Part shown: piece by piece, positions 53,249 through 63,489 of the stretch
Layout: each line of letters begins with the position of its first letter
Position numbering within the stretch: position 1 is the stretch's first letter
Assembly (NCBI RefSeq): GCF_003691365.1
Contig: NZ_CP033087.1
Coordinates: 1,832,001 to 1,896,000 of the forward strand
DNA: 64,000 bases
DNA from: Commensalibacter melissae
Lineage (GTDB): Bacteria; Pseudomonadota; Alphaproteobacteria; Acetobacterales; Acetobacteraceae
Direction of reading: 5' to 3'
Program-made: the position numbers and the translations under genes
Notes under the pieces: generated by a model
Seen by the model: only the letters and a program-made list of their open reading frames with translations
What the model was told of the DNA's origin: nothing
Databases searched by the model: none

Positions 53249-55933
53249 GTGCCTAACCAGAATAAAATTGGAAAAAACACGACTTCAAAATTTCAATCTT
53301 CATTCAGTAAAAGGCTGATACAGGCAAGCGGCTGGATTCTATGGATATTTGCCTTGTTACTTATGCTGGCATTGATCAGTTACAATCCTTATGACCCTTC
53401 ATTCAATACCTCGTCAAACCAGCCTCCCAGCAACTTGCTCGGTTATATTGGATCCCATTTGTCAGATATTTTAATTCAATGGGTTGGAATAGCCAGTTTT
53501 TTCCCGGTGCTCGTTTTTATTGCATGGGGTTGGCGCATCATACGATTTCAATATTTAAAAGGGATAATTATCCGTTTTATAGCCATGATTATTGCCATAC
53601 CAGTCATGGCTGCGCTAATTGTGGCAACCATCCTACTATTTTCAGGCAACAAAGTTCCTACGCTTGTTATTCCACCTGGATTGGGGGGATCAATTGGTTA
53701 CGTGATCGCGAGAACATCTTTGATAGCGGCTCAGGATACACTTGGCATTATGGGAAAAATCTTGATCTGGGTTTTAAGCGCCATATTTTGTTTGCTGTTA
53801 ATCCCTCTAACAATGGGATTGTCAAAACAGGAATGGAAAAAAATCATAGGTTTTTTCAAAAAGATCTTTCAATTTTTCTATTATACTTTACTCAGGAAAT
53901 CTAAACCTGCCGAACCAGAAACTGATCATTATATCAATAATTCTTATAATGTCCCTCCACGAACCTACAACCATTCGCCTTTTAAATCCAATCCAGATAT
54001 CCTGAAGGAAGAACAAACCTATACCCCTCCCGCCTATCAGGATTCTGTCAGGGAAACAACCCATGCCATTCAGCCTTATGCAAAAAAACAGAAACCCTCT
54101 TCACTGGCACCAGACAACACACCTATTTTCAACCCGGAGGACGATCAGGAAGATGCCCAGAATAATTATCGGCCGGCATCGCAGTCCTTGATAACAAAGC
54201 AAGAAACAACAGTATCCACCACAGTTAATAAAAATGAGCAACCTCTGAGAGAATTAACAAAACCCACCGAATCAATAGAATATGGAGATACCCGGCAACC
54301 TGACAAACCTTATGAAAAAAGGGAAACTACGCCCATAAAAAATAAAGGTATTTTTTCCCTGCTCCATAAACCTCTTAAGGAACACTTTGTATCTTCCAAT
54401 AATGCATCTGAATCTCACCCTCCCTCATTTGAAGAACAATCAGGAAACAGTTGGTCTTTTCCTTCCCTTTCCCTGTTAAAACCCAATTTAAATCACGAAA
54501 GCAATAAACCTACACCTGAAATGCTTCATGCCAATGCTCGCATGCTGGAAACCATTTTGGATGATTACGGGGTAAAAGGCACTATAGGTAATATTCTACA
54601 TGGCCCAGTAGTAACTTTATATGAATTGGAACCGGCTCCAGGTATCCGGTCTGCTCGTGTCATTGGCCTGTCCGATGATATCGCCCGCTCTCTTTCCGTT
54701 ATATCAGTGCGCATTGCCACCGTTCCAGGCAGAAATATCATCGGGATTGAGGTTCCCAATAATATTCGTGAAATTGTATATTTTTCCGAACTGCTTAATA
54801 CAGAAAACTGGTACAGAAATTCTGCACGTTTATGTCTGGCTTTGGGGAAAAACATTTTTGGTGAGCCAATTTATGCAAATCTTGCAAAAATGCCACATCT
54901 ATTAATTGCTGGAACCACCGGTTCAGGGAAATCAGTGGGCGTTAATGCCATGATTCTATCCTTATTATATCGCCTGTCTCCTGATGAATGCCGTTTGATC
55001 CTAATTGATCCAAAAATGCTAGAGCTTTCTGTATATGAAGGTATTCCCCATCTTTTGACCCCTGTTGTCACCGATCCGCACAAAGCCTTGTCTGCCTTGA
55101 AATGGGCGGTAAGGGAGATGGAAAGACGTTATCGTCTTATGTCCCAGCTTGGAGTCAGGAATATTGATGGTTATAACCAGCGCATAACCAATGCAAAAAA
55201 TCAAAGCAAGGTCATGACAAGACGCATACAAACAGGCTTTGATCCTGAAACTGGTAAACCAACATTTGAGGAACAGCAAATTCCCCTTGAACATTTTCCC
55301 TATATCGTTATCGTCATTGATGAAATGGCTGATCTCATGATGGTGGCCGGCAAAGATATCGAAGCTGCCGTTCAACGTCTTGCGCAAATGGCTCGAGCTG
55401 CCGGAATACATGTTATCATGGCAACACAGCGTCCTTCCGTTGATGTAATTACCGGGACCATTAAGGCCAATTTCCCCACTCGTATCTCTTTTCAGGTAAT
55501 CAGCAAATTTGACAGCCGAACTATTCTTGGTGAACAAGGAGCCGAACAATTATTGGGACAGGGAGACATGTTATTCATGCAGGCGGGTGGACGTATTGAA
55601 CGCATTCATGGTCCCTTTGTCTCTGATGAAGAAGTTGAACGGGTTGTTCAGCATTTACGCACACAGGGTGAACCGATTTATGTTGAAGATGTTACCGTTG
55701 ACCCTGTGGAAGATAATAATGGACGTTCAGGCGGTAATAATGATGAATTATATAACCAGGCAATCAATCTTGTTTTAAGAGAGGGAAAGGCTTCCACCTC
55801 ATTTATTCAACGTCATTTATCCATCGGGTATAATCGAGCAGCCAAAATTATTGAACAAATGGAAAAAGAACGGATTGTCAGTCCTGCCAACCATGTTGGT
55901 AAACGTGAGATCCTTATTAAAAGATCAGAATAA
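53249..55933 (+). CDS. ftsK: DNA translocase FtsK
   Basis: Septal DNA pump that moves chromosome termini and activates XerCD at dif. 894 residues: an N-terminal membrane domain (about four helices within 25-195), a Pro/Gln/Asn-rich linker (about 215-420), then the motor with Walker A AGTTGSGKSVGVNAM (about 555) and Walker B YIVIVIDEMADLMM, and a gamma winged-helix domain at the end (STSFIQRHLSIGYNRAAKIIEQME) that reads KOPS sites. The start is GTG 53249 with TAAGGATTTGG upstream. An RluA-like gene follows after 17 bases. Confidence 0.95.
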   Translation: MPNQNKIGKNTTSKFQSSFSKRLIQASGWILWIFALLLMLALISYNPYDPSFNTSSNQPPSNLLGYIGSHLSDILIQWVGIASFFPVLVFIAWGWRIIRFQYLKGIIIRFIAMIIAIPVMAALIVATILLFSGNKVPTLVIPPGLGGSIGYVIARTSLIAAQDTLGIMGKILIWVLSAIFCLLLIPLTMGLSKQEWKKIIGFFKKIFQFFYYTLLRKSKPAEPETDHYINNSYNVPPRTYNHSPFKSNPDILKEEQTYTPPAYQDSVRETTHAIQPYAKKQKPSSLAPDNTPIFNPEDDQEDAQNNYRPASQSLITKQETTVSTTVNKNEQPLRELTKPTESIEYGDTRQPDKPYEKRETTPIKNKGIFSLLHKPLKEHFVSSNNASESHPPSFEEQSGNSWSFPSLSLLKPNLNHESNKPTPEMLHANARMLETILDDYGVKGTIGNILHGPVVTLYELEPAPGIRSARVIGLSDDIARSLSVISVRIATVPGRNIIGIEVPNNIREIVYFSELLNTENWYRNSARLCLALGKNIFGEPIYANLAKMPHLLIAGTTGSGKSVGVNAMILSLLYRLSPDECRLILIDPKMLELSVYEGIPHLLTPVVTDPHKALSALKWAVREMERRYRLMSQLGVRNIDGYNQRITNAKNQSKVMTRRIQTGFDPETGKPTFEEQQIPLEHFPYIVIVIDEMADLMMVAGKDIEAAVQRLAQMARAAGIHVIMATQRPSVDVITGTIKANFPTRISFQVISKFDSRTILGEQGAEQLLGQGDMLFMQAGGRIERIHGPFVSDEEVERVVQHLRTQGEPIYVEDVTVDPVEDNNGRSGGNNDELYNQAINLVLREGKASTSFIQRHLSIGYNRAAKIIEQMEKERIVSPANHVGKREILIKRSE

Positions 55934-55950
55934 GGGGAAGATTCTTTACC

Positions 55951-56616
55951 TTGCTTCCTTTTAGAATTCTTTATCAAGATAACTATTATATTATCATTGA
56001 CAAACCTGCTGGAATGCCTGTGTATTCGAGCGATAAAAATGATTCCATTCCCTCTGTCGAAAAATTTTTTCCCCTGTTATCAAGACGAAAGGAAGGGCCA
56101 TGGCTAGTGCACCGTTTAGACCAGGATACAGCTGGATGTTTATTAATAGCCCTACGCAAGCAAGCCCTAATCAAGGCCCAAGCCTGTTTTGCGCAACATA
56201 AAGTAAATAAAGTCTATTGGGCCATTGTTCAGGGTAGACCGAAAAAATATTCCGGTATCATTACATCACCCCTTTTAAAAATAACACAAAAGGGCCAATG
56301 GAAAATGATACAAGATAATAAGGGTCAGAATGCACTGACAAAATGGAAATTTTTGAAAGGCGATAATACATGCAGTTTAATTGAACTTAATTTACAAACG
56401 GGTAGAACCCATCAGGCCAGAGCCCATTGTTCCATTATGGGACATCCAATTATCGGTGATACAATATATGGTGCCAAGAAATATTCATCCATTCCATTAT
56501 CATTATTGAGTCGAACCCTAACGCTTCAATTGGAAACAGCCATTTCTGCTACGGCTCAGCCACCACAACATATGCTACATTACATAAATAAATTCAGCAT
56601 ATATAAAAAGTCTTAA
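55951..56616 (+). CDS. RluA-family RNA pseudouridine synthase
   Basis: 221 residues. The opening ILYQDNYYIIIDKPAGMPVYSSD and the catalytic motif VHRLDQDTAGCLLIALRKQ mark the RluA family, with LQTGRTHQARAHCSIMGHPIIGDTIYG completing it. There is no S4 domain, so it is one of the short single-domain members. The target RNA cannot be assigned. The start is TTG 55951, preceded by AAGGGGAAG. The C-terminus lies in a bidirectional terminator hairpin. Confidence 0.9.
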   Translation: MLPFRILYQDNYYIIIDKPAGMPVYSSDKNDSIPSVEKFFPLLSRRKEGPWLVHRLDQDTAGCLLIALRKQALIKAQACFAQHKVNKVYWAIVQGRPKKYSGIITSPLLKITQKGQWKMIQDNKGQNALTKWKFLKGDNTCSLIELNLQTGRTHQARAHCSIMGHPIIGDTIYGAKKYSSIPLSLLSRTLTLQLETAISATAQPPQHMLHYINKFSIYKKS

Positions 56617-56636
56617 CCCTCAAGATCAAGACTTTT
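56606..56636. terminator. Bidirectional terminator between RluA-like gene and rmlD
   Basis: AAAAGTCTT (56606-56614) and AAGACTTTT (56628-56636) form a 9-bp stem whose left arm includes the last codons of the plus-strand gene. T-rich sequence follows in both directions. Confidence 0.6.
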
Positions 56637-56647
56637 ATATTTAAATT

Positions 56648-57526
56648 CTATGTCGAGAAAATTTTTTTAATGACATTATCAACACTTTTATGCCAATCCG
56701 GTAACCGTATGGCAAAAGTTTTATAAAGCTTGTCCGTATTCAACCTTGAATCCTGCGGTCTTTTTGCAGGAGTTGGCCAATCTTCAGTTTTTATAGAAGT
56801 AATGGAAGGCATTTTTTGTCCATAACGCTCTGCCTGTCTCAATGCATATACAGCCAAATCATACCAGGTCGCATCACCCGTTCCAACAGCATGATAAATA
56901 CCGCTCCAATTATCCTGCCATTTTTGACCGACAATCCGATCTGCTATTTTCATAATCGTCCAAGCCAAATCATCAGAACAGGTTGGATTTCCCTTCTGAT
57001 CCCCTACAACACGAAGCGCTGGATTTTTGGCTCCCGCATTAATGATAGTACGAACAAAATTTTTTCCGTGTTCCGAATAAACCCAAGCTGTCCTCAATAT
57101 AATTGCATGAGGATGAGCCTGTAAAATAGCCTTCTCTCCTGCAACCTTACTTGCCCCATATACTGTTTCGGGAGAAATTGGATCCGTTTCAACATAAGGA
57201 GTCCCCTTTTCACCAGAAAATACATAATCTGTTGAAATATGAATCATGGGAATATTACATCCTGCACATAATTCAGCTAAATAGGCAGGCCCATCGCTAT
57301 TGACCAAATAGGCTTCATCTCGATGATCCTCTGCCGCGTCAACAGCCGTCCATGCTGCCGTATTTACAACAAGGTCAGGTCTATCTTGCTCAAAAACTCC
57401 GCAAATCGTATTATGTTGTGTAAAATCAAACTGTGGACGGCCGATGAACTTTAAGCGTTTATCATGCAAATTCCGTAAAGATTCTGCCAATTGTCCATTT
57501 TTCCCGCCAATTACTAGAATTGTCAC
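56648..57526 (-). CDS. rmlD: dTDP-4-dehydrorhamnose reductase
   Basis: NAD(P)H-dependent last step of dTDP-L-rhamnose synthesis. The 292-residue SDR protein has ILVIGGKNGQLAESL (glycine motif), ISTDYVFSGEKGTPY, the YGASKVAGEKAI Tyr/Lys pair, and the substrate segment RPQDSRLNTDKL at the end. It is last of the minus-strand rmlBACD operon, 12 bases after rmlC. Confidence 0.95.
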   Translation of the reverse strand: MTILVIGGKNGQLAESLRNLHDKRLKFIGRPQFDFTQHNTICGVFEQDRPDLVVNTAAWTAVDAAEDHRDEAYLVNSDGPAYLAELCAGCNIPMIHISTDYVFSGEKGTPYVETDPISPETVYGASKVAGEKAILQAHPHAIILRTAWVYSEHGKNFVRTIINAGAKNPALRVVGDQKGNPTCSDDLAWTIMKIADRIVGQKWQDNWSGIYHAVGTGDATWYDLAVYALRQAERYGQKMPSITSIKTEDWPTPAKRPQDSRLNTDKLYKTFAIRLPDWHKSVDNVIKKIFST

Positions 57527-57538
57527 CAGTTTATCCTT

Positions 57539-58099
57539 TTATGAATATGAAAACCAATTCTTTGCTGCTGAAAATGATGGATTTTGCATATCTTTTTCTG
57601 ATAAAATCGCATCATTTCCAGCGATTGGCCATTCAATGCCAATTTCTTTACAATTCCATAAAACAGCACGCTCACTGGCTTTATTATATAAATTTGTACA
57701 TTTATATTGTACCATAACGTTTTCTGTTAACGTACAAAAACCATGTAAAAATCCTGGTGGTATCCACAATTGAGACCAATTGTCAGCTGATAATTCCGCA
57801 GCAACCCATTTCCCATATGTCGGAGAACCCGTTCGCGCATCAATAGCCACATCCCAAATCGAACCTTGCGTACATCTTACCAACTTCCCTTGTTCATAAG
57901 GGCCTAACTGACAATGCAAACCCCTCACAACACCTTTCTGAACAGAAAGGCTTTGATTATCCTGCACAAAAGGCAAATCAATCCCGACTTCTTTTAATCG
58001 CTGTGCATTATAGGTTTCTGAAAAAAATCCGCGATTATCCTGAAAGCGAGGAGGTGTTATCAATAATACTTCTGAAATGGCTAATTTTTCTATTTTCAT
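57539..58099 (-). CDS. rmlC: dTDP-4-dehydrorhamnose 3,5-epimerase
   Basis: Cupin epimerase of the rhamnose pathway. The 186-residue protein shows LLITPPRFQDNRGFFSETYN, VVRGLHCQLGPYEQGKLVRCTQGSIWDVAIDAR with the catalytic His, WIPPGFLHGFCTL and the C-terminal NDAILSEKD block. It follows rmlA by 29 bases. Confidence 0.95.
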   Translation of the reverse strand: MKIEKLAISEVLLITPPRFQDNRGFFSETYNAQRLKEVGIDLPFVQDNQSLSVQKGVVRGLHCQLGPYEQGKLVRCTQGSIWDVAIDARTGSPTYGKWVAAELSADNWSQLWIPPGFLHGFCTLTENVMVQYKCTNLYNKASERAVLWNCKEIGIEWPIAGNDAILSEKDMQNPSFSAAKNWFSYS

Positions 58100-58128
58100 G
58101 ACAAATATTTCTTACTTTTAATAATTAA

Positions 58129-59034
58129 TTACTTTTGATTAAAACCTTCGTTTGCAACATCCATCAACATTCTCCCAAGGTCTGTTTTATTCAATTTTTT
58201 TGCAATTGCACGTAATTGCTCCGCATTAATAAATCCTCTATGATAGGCCACCTCAGCAGGAGATCCCACCAAAATCCCTTGTCTTGCCTGAATCATTTGC
58301 ACAAAATTTCCCGCCTGCATCAAACTGGCGGGAATACCGGCATCCAACCAAGCACAACCCCGACCCAGACGCTCTACATGTAAATTGTTATTTTCAAAAT
58401 AAATTTTATTTAAATCCGTGATTTCATATTCACCACGTGCTGATGGTTTAATTTTTTTTGCATATTCTGTAACCCTTGAATCATAAAAATACAGTCCTGT
58501 CACAGCCCAGTTTGAAGGAGGATCTTTCGGTTTCTCTACAATCTGGGTTACCTTGCCATTTTCATCAAATGTCACAACACCATACCGTTCAGGATCACTA
58601 ACCTGATAACTGAATATCGTTGCACCGGATTTTCGTTGAACCGCCTTTTGCAACAGCTGACTTAAATGTGAAGCAAAGATCAAGTTATCCCCCAGCACCA
58701 GGGCACAAGGGGAAGCATCCAACCACTCTTCAGCTAAAACAAAGGCTTGTGCAATACCTTCAGGTTTGGGTTGAACACAATAGTCAAATTTCATTCCAAT
58801 ATCAGAACCGTTTCCCAATAATCTTTTGATTTGTGGTATATCATGAGGGGTAGAAATAATCATGATTTCCCGAATACCCGCCAGCATTAATGTTGTCAGC
58901 GGATAATAAATCATGGGTTTGTCATATATAGGCAATAACTGTTTACTGGAAACAGCTGTCAAAGGATATAACCTTGTACCTGATCCACCAGCCAGTAATA
59001 TACCCTTTATTGATTTTTCATGCTGATTTGTCAT
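58129..59034 (-). CDS. rmlA: Glucose-1-phosphate thymidylyltransferase
   Basis: First step to dTDP-rhamnose. The nucleotidyltransferase motif [14 protein letters not shown] and [32 protein letters not shown] are clear, as are [12 protein letters not shown] and [15 protein letters not shown] 59034 (MTNQHEK) overlaps the rmlB stop by four bases and is preferred over a start 57 bases upstream inside rmlB. 301 residues. Confidence 0.95.
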   Translation of the reverse strand: MTNQHEKSIKGILLAGGSGTRLYPLTAVSSKQLLPIYDKPMIYYPLTTLMLAGIREIMIISTPHDIPQIKRLLGNGSDIGMKFDYCVQPKPEGIAQAFVLAEEWLDASPCALVLGDNLIFASHLSQLLQKAVQRKSGATIFSYQVSDPERYGVVTFDENGKVTQIVEKPKDPPSNWAVTGLYFYDSRVTEYAKKIKPSARGEYEITDLNKIYFENNNLHVERLGRGCAWLDAGIPASLMQAGNFVQMIQARQGILVGSPAEVAYHRGFINAEQLRAIAKKLNKTDLGRMLMDVANEGFNQK

Positions 59035-60086
59035 TGTTTTATTCCCAACCGTTGTCCAGCATAATGTTTTTGACGAATATTTTTCCACCAATCCTCATGA
59101 TTCAAATACCATTGAATCGTTTTACGAATTCCTTCTTCAAAATTGTGTTTTGCTTTCCATTTTAATTCGGTTTGTGCATGGACTGGATTTATTTCATATC
59201 TAAAATCATGACCTGGACGATCCGTCACAAAATGAATCAACCGCTCATATTTTCCCTGAGGATCAGGCTTCAGTTCATCAAGAATATGACAAATCGTTTG
59301 CACAACCTCCAGATTAGTTCTGGGTTGTTGGGCACCAATTGCATAAGTTTCTCCCGGAATTCCAAGCTCTATAGCTTTTACAAGCGCTTCAGCATGATCC
59401 TCAACATACAGCCAGTCTCTTATATTATCTCCCTTACCATAAACTGGTAGAGCCTTGCCTTCCAAGGCATTGATAATCATTAACGGGATTAACTTTTCTG
59501 GAAAATGCCAAATGCCATAATTATTTGTTGTGTTTGTCACAAAAGTTGGAAGTCCATATGTATGAAACCAAGCCCTAACCAGATGATCTGAAGCTGCTTT
59601 TGAAGCAGAATAAGGACTGCGCGGATCATAAGGGGTTTGTTCTGTAAATGGGGGATCTCCAGACTGTAAAGTACCAAAAACTTCATCTGTTGAAATGTGA
59701 TGGAAACGGAATTTTCTTTGTCTATCTACTGACATTGCTCTCCAATATTCATAAGCAGCCTGTAATAAACAATATGTTCCATGAATATTGGTCCGAATAA
59801 ACACTTCAGGCCCATCAATCGAACGATCTACATGAGATTCTGCAGCCAGGTGCATTACTGCATCAGGCTTGAATTGGTTAAATATTTTTTTTAATGAAAT
59901 AAAATCAGTAATATCAGTTTTGCAAAAAGAATACCGGCTATTTCCAGCTATTTCTGCCACATTATCAAGAGAAGCCGAATACGTTAGGATATCGATATTA
60001 ACCACTTCATGCTGCGTATTTTTTATAAGATGTCGAATCACAGCTGAACCAATAAAACCACATCCTCCAGTGACTAAAATCAACAT
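59031..60086 (-). CDS. rmlB: dTDP-glucose 4,6-dehydratase
   Basis: Second enzyme of the pathway, an NAD-dependent SDR of 351 residues: [50 protein letters not shown] with Thr-Asp-Glu of the active site, [15 protein letters not shown] and [17 protein letters not shown]. It is first in the operon; order B-A-C-D with overlaps or short gaps shows co-transcription. Rhamnose from this set would feed lipopolysaccharide or capsule, with a flippase gene nearby on the other strand. Confidence 0.96.
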   Translation of the reverse strand: MLILVTGGCGFIGSAVIRHLIKNTQHEVVNIDILTYSASLDNVAEIAGNSRYSFCKTDITDFISLKKIFNQFKPDAVMHLAAESHVDRSIDGPEVFIRTNIHGTYCLLQAAYEYWRAMSVDRQRKFRFHHISTDEVFGTLQSGDPPFTEQTPYDPRSPYSASKAASDHLVRAWFHTYGLPTFVTNTTNNYGIWHFPEKLIPLMIINALEGKALPVYGKGDNIRDWLYVEDHAEALVKAIELGIPGETYAIGAQQPRTNLEVVQTICHILDELKPDPQGKYERLIHFVTDRPGHDFRYEINPVHAQTELKWKAKHNFEEGIRKTIQWYLNHEDWWKNIRQKHYAGQRLGIKQ

Positions 60087-60244
60087 TATTAATGTACCTT
60101 AAATAATTTTTTTGTATTTTATATTATAAATTTATTGAATATCTTCAAAATATCTTAAAAATTTATAATAATTAAATCAAACCAATTTGCAATTTATGAT
60201 ATAAATACCCATATTTTTTGACTATATAAAGTATATCATTGCTT

Positions 60245-60904
60245 ATGTCTAACAATAATTTTAGTTTCATAGACCATCCTGATTCTATTGGTGATACGAC
60301 ACGTTTCTGGTTTATTCGTCATGCAATTGTTAATGAAAAGGATCGTTCTTATCTTTATGGTACTAAAGATGTTCCAATCTGTCCTACACATTTAAAAAAA
60401 CAACAAACATACTATCAGTTTCTGGCCAAGAAATTACCCAAGACACAACTTTGGTTCATTACCAGCCTTTCCCGTACAAGAGATACGGCCTTACAAATTC
60501 AAAAGGCGGGTTATGGATCTGAGAATTTACAAATCGAAAATGCTTTTCTGGAACAGAATCTTGGAGCCTGGCAGGGTCTATCACATGTTACAGTTGAAAA
60601 ACACCGAAAATTTTCTGCGCATCCTTTTTGGCCCTTCTCAGCCGAAGAAACTCCACCCAAAGGTGAAAACATGAATGATGTCCATCAAAGAGTCAGTTGC
60701 AAAATGGAGGAATTTAGCAGAATATACACAAATAAAGATATTATTGTCATATCTCATGGCGGGGCTATTCGGGCTGCCCTTGCCTATGCTTCAAAAATCC
60801 CGGTTAATTCAGCATTATCCTTTGCCATTTATAACCTTTCCATTACTCTGATAGAAAAAACACGTGAACATTGGCATATTATTACGGTAAATGATATGAT
60901 TTAG
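60245..60904 (+). CDS. Histidine phosphatase (phosphoglycerate-mutase-like) family protein
   Basis: 219 residues. The phosphohistidine motif is FIRHA (His26, RHA in place of RHG), with Arg in SRTRDTALQIQ and the second His in VISHGGAIRAALAYA. A Glu-rich AFLEQNLGAWQG region fits cofactor-independent phosphatases such as alpha-ribazole phosphatase (CobC) relatives. The substrate is unknown. ATG 60245 is used, with a TTG two codons earlier. It is divergent from rmlB. Confidence 0.82.
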   Translation: MSNNNFSFIDHPDSIGDTTRFWFIRHAIVNEKDRSYLYGTKDVPICPTHLKKQQTYYQFLAKKLPKTQLWFITSLSRTRDTALQIQKAGYGSENLQIENAFLEQNLGAWQGLSHVTVEKHRKFSAHPFWPFSAEETPPKGENMNDVHQRVSCKMEEFSRIYTNKDIIVISHGGAIRAALAYASKIPVNSALSFAIYNLSITLIEKTREHWHIITVNDMI

Positions 60905-61033
60905 CCTTTTATTTTTCTAAAAAAAATTACTATATATTTTAACTTAAAAAAAAATTGCTAAGGCATTATCTCTTTAATGCCCTGAAAAACTGAAAATAAC
61001 AAAATCTGTTTACTTGAAACTATGGAATAAAGA

Positions 61034-62362
61034 GTGCCAAAGAATAAAATCCCTTCCTATAGAGGCAGTTTAAGGCGGTCAGGATATAACGTATTAAAAT
61101 TATTAAGCGGAAAGATCATCAATGTTCCTCTTGGTTTAGCCCAAATTTATTTAACAACCCGACTCATTGGTGATAAAGGATACGGTTTTCTGGTTCTTAT
61201 ATACGCTTTTGGCCAGCTTGTGGGCGATGTGGCAGAATTTCAATCATGGCAGACTGTCTTGCATTACGGTCTTAAACCCTATCAAAATAAAGATCTTCCC
61301 CTTTTTCAACGAGTGTTGCGATTTTCTTTTTTACTTGATGCATGCAGTGCTACCTTTGCCTTGGTCGTCAGTGTTCTGATTGCCATAAATTTCAGCAATA
61401 TTTTGGGGTGGCCACCTGAATGGCATTATCTGGGTATCATTTTCAGTTTTTCTGTTTTATTTACGACAAGTGCAACAGCCAATGGCGTTTTATTATTATT
61501 GAACCGTTATGATTTACTGGCCATTCAAGGGACAACAACAACAACAGTTCGGTTCTTGGGCATCGCTTTTCTTACCCTTATTCATGGTGGTATGTTGGGA
61601 GCAGTTATTGTCTGGACTTTTGCCACTTTCATGAATTTCATTACTATTTTGGTCACCGCTTTGTACCAACTTTACAAGCAAGGTTTTTTAAAAGGATTTT
61701 TCAATCGTATTAATGATGGGCTTACCAAAGATTTACCCGGGATATGGAAATTTGCCTGGAATACCAATATAAACATGACTTTTTCCCTTGTTTCCGCCCA
61801 TATAACCGCTCAAATTATTGGAAGTATGCTTGGTACTGTTCAAAATGCACGCTATTCGATTGCCAATAAAATTTCAGAAGCGATTGCAAAACCTGTCATT
61901 ATGCTACAATCTACATTATATCCGGAAATGACCCGCTCATGGCAGGGCAGCAAACCATCGCACCTTTATAAAATGGCCTTGCAAATCACTCTTTTAACCG
62001 GCGGTATCATTTCCGTTATTTTTCTCATTCTACCTTATATTGCACCATATATCATTTCATTATTACTTCATAAATCCACCACACCTGAAACCCTTCATTT
62101 ACTATATTGGTTGGCTGGTGCAAAAGCAGTTATCCTATGGGGGATTTCCTTGGAACCCATTTTAATCACAACAGGAAATACCAAAGGGGCATCCATTTCT
62201 CGTGGAATAAACAGTTTCATTTATATACCAATGTTGATTATTTTTATTCAAAAATGGGGGATACAGGGGATTGGACCAGCCACCCTAATTTCATCTGTAT
62301 TACTGGTTATTTCCCAAATCCTTTTTGTTATAAAATATAAAAAGAAAACTATAACACAATAA
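61034..62362 (+). CDS. Wzx/MATE-like polysaccharide flippase
   Basis: 442-residue integral membrane protein with about 12 hydrophobic segments and the LLSGKIINVPLGLAQIYLTTRLIGDKGYGFLVLIYAF opening typical of lipopolysaccharide O-unit flippases (polysacc_synt/MVF-like). It would move undecaprenyl-linked sugar units across the inner membrane. Proximity to rmlBACD suggests a rhamnose-containing glycan. GTG 61034 is preceded by GGAATAAAGA. Helix ends are approximate. Confidence 0.82.
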   Translation: MPKNKIPSYRGSLRRSGYNVLKLLSGKIINVPLGLAQIYLTTRLIGDKGYGFLVLIYAFGQLVGDVAEFQSWQTVLHYGLKPYQNKDLPLFQRVLRFSFLLDACSATFALVVSVLIAINFSNILGWPPEWHYLGIIFSFSVLFTTSATANGVLLLLNRYDLLAIQGTTTTTVRFLGIAFLTLIHGGMLGAVIVWTFATFMNFITILVTALYQLYKQGFLKGFFNRINDGLTKDLPGIWKFAWNTNINMTFSLVSAHITAQIIGSMLGTVQNARYSIANKISEAIAKPVIMLQSTLYPEMTRSWQGSKPSHLYKMALQITLLTGGIISVIFLILPYIAPYIISLLLHKSTTPETLHLLYWLAGAKAVILWGISLEPILITTGNTKGASISRGINSFIYIPMLIIFIQKWGIQGIGPATLISSVLLVISQILFVIKYKKKTITQ

Positions 62363-62556
62363 TAAATCCTGCATTATTATGAATAATATTTTTATTAAAT
62401 ATTATAATATTGTTTAATGCTCATTAATTTTTTTATTATTTAAATAACCAAAATTCTAAAACATGAATTTTAAACTCATAATATGGGGCTTTTAACTTAA
62501 AAATACATATTTCTCAAAATTATATTTGATAAATAAAAATTTCTGTATCAAGAAAA

Positions 62557-62632
<76 letters not shown>

Positions 62633-62709
62633 CACACAGAACTTTTATCAAGAAGCGATCAAAAATACAAGATGAATTCAGTAATTAGACTGAACTTTCC
62701 TTATAAAAT

Positions 62710-63183
62710 TTAAAAATTAAATTCTCCGCTTTTCCCACCCTTTTTAAAAACAAGATGAATGTTATGCATGACCATTCTTTTATCTACCGCTTTAAGCATA
62801 TCATAAACGGTTAACAATCCTACAGAAACCCCTGTCAACGCTTCCATTTCAACTCCTGTTTTGCCCTCTGTATCAACAGTAACCCGCATATGCACAATAT
62901 GTTTGCTTTCTTCCAATTCAAATTCCACTTTTAGATGATTTAGCGATAATGGATGACATAAAGGGATCAAATTTGAAGTCTGTTTGCTGCCCTGTATGGC
63001 GGCAATTCTTGCTATACCTAGTATGTCACCCTTATGACTGTTTCCTTTTTTCAAAAGTTCAAAAGCTTCCTGAGACATCTGGATTGACCCCCCAGCCATG
63101 GCAGTTCTTTTCGAGATTTTCTTATCTGCGACATCAACCATGTGAGCTTGCCCAGACTCATCAAAATGCGTCAATTTACTCAT
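62710..63183 (-). CDS. moaC: Cyclic pyranopterin monophosphate synthase
   Basis: Forms cPMP, the first stable intermediate of molybdenum cofactor. The 157-residue protein shows [63 protein letters not shown] with catalytic Asp/Lys, and the C-terminal [10 protein letters not shown]. It is divergent from moaD with 56 bases between starts. moaA is not in the window. Confidence 0.96.
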   Translation of the reverse strand: MSKLTHFDESGQAHMVDVADKKISKRTAMAGGSIQMSQEAFELLKKGNSHKGDILGIARIAAIQGSKQTSNLIPLCHPLSLNHLKVEFELEESKHIVHMRVTVDTEGKTGVEMEALTGVSVGLLTVYDMLKAVDKRMVMHNIHLVFKKGGKSGEFNF

Positions 63184-63239
63184 GATATTCTTCCTATATT
63201 AATCTTTAAACTCATTCTAGCAGATGCTATATATATAAT

Positions 63240-63488
63240 ATGATAAAAATCCGTTATTTTGGTTTTCTTAAAGATATTTTACAAATTGAAGAGGAAGAAA
63301 TTACCTGGGACAACGGTAATTCACAAGATTTACTCAATTTTTTAAGAAGCCGCAATGCCTCTTGGTCGGACGCCTTGGCAGAAGAAAACATTTTCCGCCT
63401 GGCCATTAATCAACGCATTATCTATCAACCCACTCCCCTTCATCCTGATGATGAAGTTGCCATTCTACCTCCTGTTACAGGAGGTTGA
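63240..63488 (+). CDS. moaD: Molybdopterin synthase sulfur-carrier subunit
   Basis: Ubiquitin-fold protein whose C-terminal Gly-Gly is thiocarboxylated and donates sulfur to cPMP. 82 residues: IKIRYFGFLKDILQIEEEEI, LAINQRIIYQPTPLHPDDEVAILPPVTGG. The final Gly81-Gly82 codons GGA GGT also form the ribosome-binding site of moaE. First gene of moaD-moaE-mobA. Confidence 0.94.
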   Translation: MIKIRYFGFLKDILQIEEEEITWDNGNSQDLLNFLRSRNASWSDALAEENIFRLAINQRIIYQPTPLHPDDEVAILPPVTGG

Positions 63489-63489
63489 A

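Noticed and set aside
55019-55549. 176-codon minus-strand frame opposite the FtsK motor
   Set aside because: Antisense shadow of a conserved domain with no recognisable motif.
60962-60981. GGCATTA/TAATGCC hairpin with a nine-T run on the minus strand
   Set aside because: It looks like a terminator, but no minus-strand gene lies upstream and the stem is only seven pairs.
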